In this document: one piece after another, positions 6,205 to 7,568 of the stretch
How positions within the stretch are numbered: position 1 is the first letter of the stretch
Layout: the number at the start of each line of letters is the position of its first letter
From: Treponema sp.
Lineage (GTDB): Bacteria; Spirochaetota; Spirochaetia; Treponematales; Breznakiellaceae
Direction of reading: 5' to 3'
DNA length: 7,568 bases
Assembly (NCBI GenBank): GCA_031279925.1
Contig: JAITHQ010000010.1
Coordinates: 1-7,568, forward strand
Notes under the pieces: generated by a model
Seen by the model: the letters and a program-made list of their open reading frames with translations, nothing else
Databases searched by the model: none
Told to the model about the DNA's origin: nothing
Made by a program: the position numbers and the translations under genes

Positions 6205-6209
6205 AGGAG
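6205..6209 (+). promoter_or_regulatory. Ribosome binding site fixing the arabinofuranosidase start
   Basis: AGGAG, within AAGGAG, ends nine bases before the ATG at 6219-6221. The ATG at 6213-6215 is out of frame and runs into a stop at once (GAATGTAAATG), so 6219 is the supported start. Confidence 0.8.
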
Positions 6210-6218
6210 CGAATGTAA

Positions 6219-7568
6219 ATGAGTGAAAAAACAAAACTCTTGCTCGACAAGAGTTACACAATTGGCCCGGTGGGAAAGCGGCTCTATTCAACTTTTGTTG
6301 AACATCTGGGCAGATGCGTCTACGAAGGTATTTATGAACCAGGCCATCCTGCCACCGATGCAGACGGTTTTCGTGAAGACGTACGGAGCTTGGTGCGCGA
6401 GCTGCACTTTGGCGCAATCCGCTATCCTGGAGGAAACTTTGTCTCAGGGTACAACTGGCGTGACGGCATTGGGCCGCGCGCGGAACGCCCGGTACGCCTG
6501 GACTACGCATGGTCTTCCATTGAGCCAAATCAGATAGGTATGGATGAATTTTGCGATTACGCACAATCGGTGGACAGCGAGGTTATGTATGCGGTGAATA
6601 TGGGAACCGGTACGCCCCAGGAAGCCGGCTACCTGGTTGAGTACGCAAATTTTCCCAAAGGAACATATTTTTCCGACTTGCGAATCAAAAACGGCCACGC
6701 CGATCCCCACAATATAAAATTGTGGTGTATCGGAAACGAGATGGACGGCTCCTGGCAGATATGCCACCTTGACGCGCATGATTACGGCAAGAAAGCGCTT
6801 GAGACCGCGAAAATTATGAAGTGGGCTGATCCTTCCATCGAGCTTGCGGTGTGCGGCAGCGCGACATCGCTGCAACCCACATTCCCCGAATGGGATCGTA
6901 TTGTACTGGAGCATACCTACGACAAGGTGGATTACCTGTCGCTGCACCGGTATTACGAAAATCAGGGGAACGAGATTGATTTTCTTTCATCCTGGTACGA
7001 GATGAACGAATTTATACAATCCGTCGCCGCGACCGCCGATTATGTCAAGGCGGTAAAACGTTCCAAAAAAACGATGATGCTTTCCTTTGACGAATGGAAT
7101 ATCTGGTATCAGTCGAAGACGCGGCTTACGCCATGGGAATTTGCTCCCCACATTTTGGAGGACCAATATTCACTGCTCGACGCGCTTGCCTTTGGCGGAC
7201 TGCTCTGCACCTTGATCAACAATGCCGGACGGGTGCGGATAGCCTGCCTTGCCCAGATGGTCAATGTCATTGCGCCGATAGTTACCGAAAAGGGCGGTAA
7301 GGCAATCAAACAGACCACTTTTTATCCCTTTGCGATGGCTGCCAAAAATTGTTCCGGGGTGGCGCTCCACGTGCTGGGAAAAACCCCGGTGGTTGAAAGC
7401 GCCGCCTACGGCCAGGTTTCGGCAATTCCCTGCGCGGCGACATGGGACGAACAGCGGCGCGAAATCAGCCTGATATGCGTAAACACCTCGGAAGATACCC
7501 ATGCCCTGGAAATTGATCTGCGTTCATTCGGCAAGGTACACTGGCTTGAACACAGCGCGCTTTCCGGC
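6219..7568 (+). CDS. abfA: GH51 alpha-N-arabinofuranosidase (3' end beyond the window)
   Basis: Retaining glycoside hydrolase that removes terminal alpha-L-arabinofuranosyl groups from arabinan and arabinoxylan oligosaccharides. The 450 visible codons are open throughout and stop at the window edge; GH51 enzymes of this type are about 500 residues, so roughly 50 are missing. Motifs in order: YSTFVEHLGRCVYEGIYEPG (23-42), IRYPGGNFVSGYNWRDGIGP (67-86), acid/base Glu174 in CIGNEMDGSWQ (170-180), SLHRYYEN (241-248) and nucleophile Glu292 in LSFDEWNIWY (288-297). This spacing agrees closely with Glu175/Glu294 of the Geobacillus enzyme as I recall it. A beta-sandwich C-terminal region begins after ~360. 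There is no signal peptide, so it acts in the cytosol on imported oligosaccharides. It is transcribed divergently from the murG operon with its own promoter, AraR-like site and Shine-Dalgarno. Codon use is richer in CTG, GTG and GCG than in the operon, which could mean transfer. Confidence 0.95.
   Translation, partial: MSEKTKLLLDKSYTIGPVGKRLYSTFVEHLGRCVYEGIYEPGHPATDADGFREDVRSLVRELHFGAIRYPGGNFVSGYNWRDGIGPRAERPVRLDYAWSSIEPNQIGMDEFCDYAQSVDSEVMYAVNMGTGTPQEAGYLVEYANFPKGTYFSDLRIKNGHADPHNIKLWCIGNEMDGSWQICHLDAHDYGKKALETAKIMKWADPSIELAVCGSATSLQPTFPEWDRIVLEHTYDKVDYLSLHRYYENQGNEIDFLSSWYEMNEFIQSVAATADYVKAVKRSKKTMMLSFDEWNIWYQSKTRLTPWEFAPHILEDQYSLLDALAFGGLLCTLINNAGRVRIACLAQMVNVIAPIVTEKGGKAIKQTTFYPFAMAAKNCSGVALHVLGKTPVVESAAYGQVSAIPCAATWDEQRREISLICVNTSEDTHALEIDLRSFGKVHWLEHSALSG

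Noticed and set aside
6175..7502. Minus-strand open frames opposite the arabinofuranosidase (for example 6444-6947)
   Set aside because: The plus strand encodes a complete GH51 catalytic domain here; the antisense frames show no recognisable protein features.
1..7568. tRNA, rRNA, CRISPR array, attachment sites
   Set aside because: No cloverleaf or conserved rRNA stretch and no regularly spaced repeats were seen.

Overview
The window reads as a housekeeping gene block from a spirochaete, most likely a Treponema of the gut or termite-associated type. This rests on gene order, protein style and moderate-to-high GC with strong G/C homopolymer runs. From memory, Treponema pallidum has the same murG / cvpA / AtoS-type kinase / AtoC-type regulator neighbourhood around TP0519-TP0523. 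I could not run a search, so the taxonomic call is an inference.

Layout. Positions 1-373 hold no intact gene. The first ~150 bases look like the 3' end of an IS200/IS605-type (TnpB) element. They are followed by a 10-bp direct repeat carrying extended -10 motifs, a 10-bp inverted repeat and a C-rich/AC-rich low-complexity tract. Positions 374-5959 are five tightly packed minus-strand genes, transcribed in the order murG, cvpA, holB-like delta' clamp-loader subunit, a soluble PAS histidine kinase, and a sigma-54 activator response regulator. Four of the five are joined by overlaps (4 nt, 1 nt, 11 nt) and the remaining junction is a 10-nt gap, so the block is very probably one operon with translational coupling. 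Positions 5960-6218 are a divergent control region. Positions 6219-7568 are a plus-strand GH51 alpha-L-arabinofuranosidase that runs off the right edge after 450 codons.

How the genes work together. The operon mixes peptidoglycan precursor synthesis (MurG), an envelope protein (CvpA), a replication clamp-loader subunit and a cytoplasmic NtrB/NtrC-like phosphorelay whose target promoters are not visible here. The arabinofuranosidase is a separate, cytosolic sugar-catabolic gene. Its upstream region has a good sigma-70-type promoter, a palindrome resembling the AraR arabinose-repressor operator core, a 7-bp inverted repeat in the leader and a clear Shine-Dalgarno, so it looks arabinose-regulated.

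I see no wholly new defence or mobile system. The observations most worth a second look are the AraR-like operator, the A7G9 homopolymer inside the delta' gene (possible slippage or phase variation), the ~100-residue insertion in that delta' protein, and the TnpB/omega-RNA-like remnant at the left edge.
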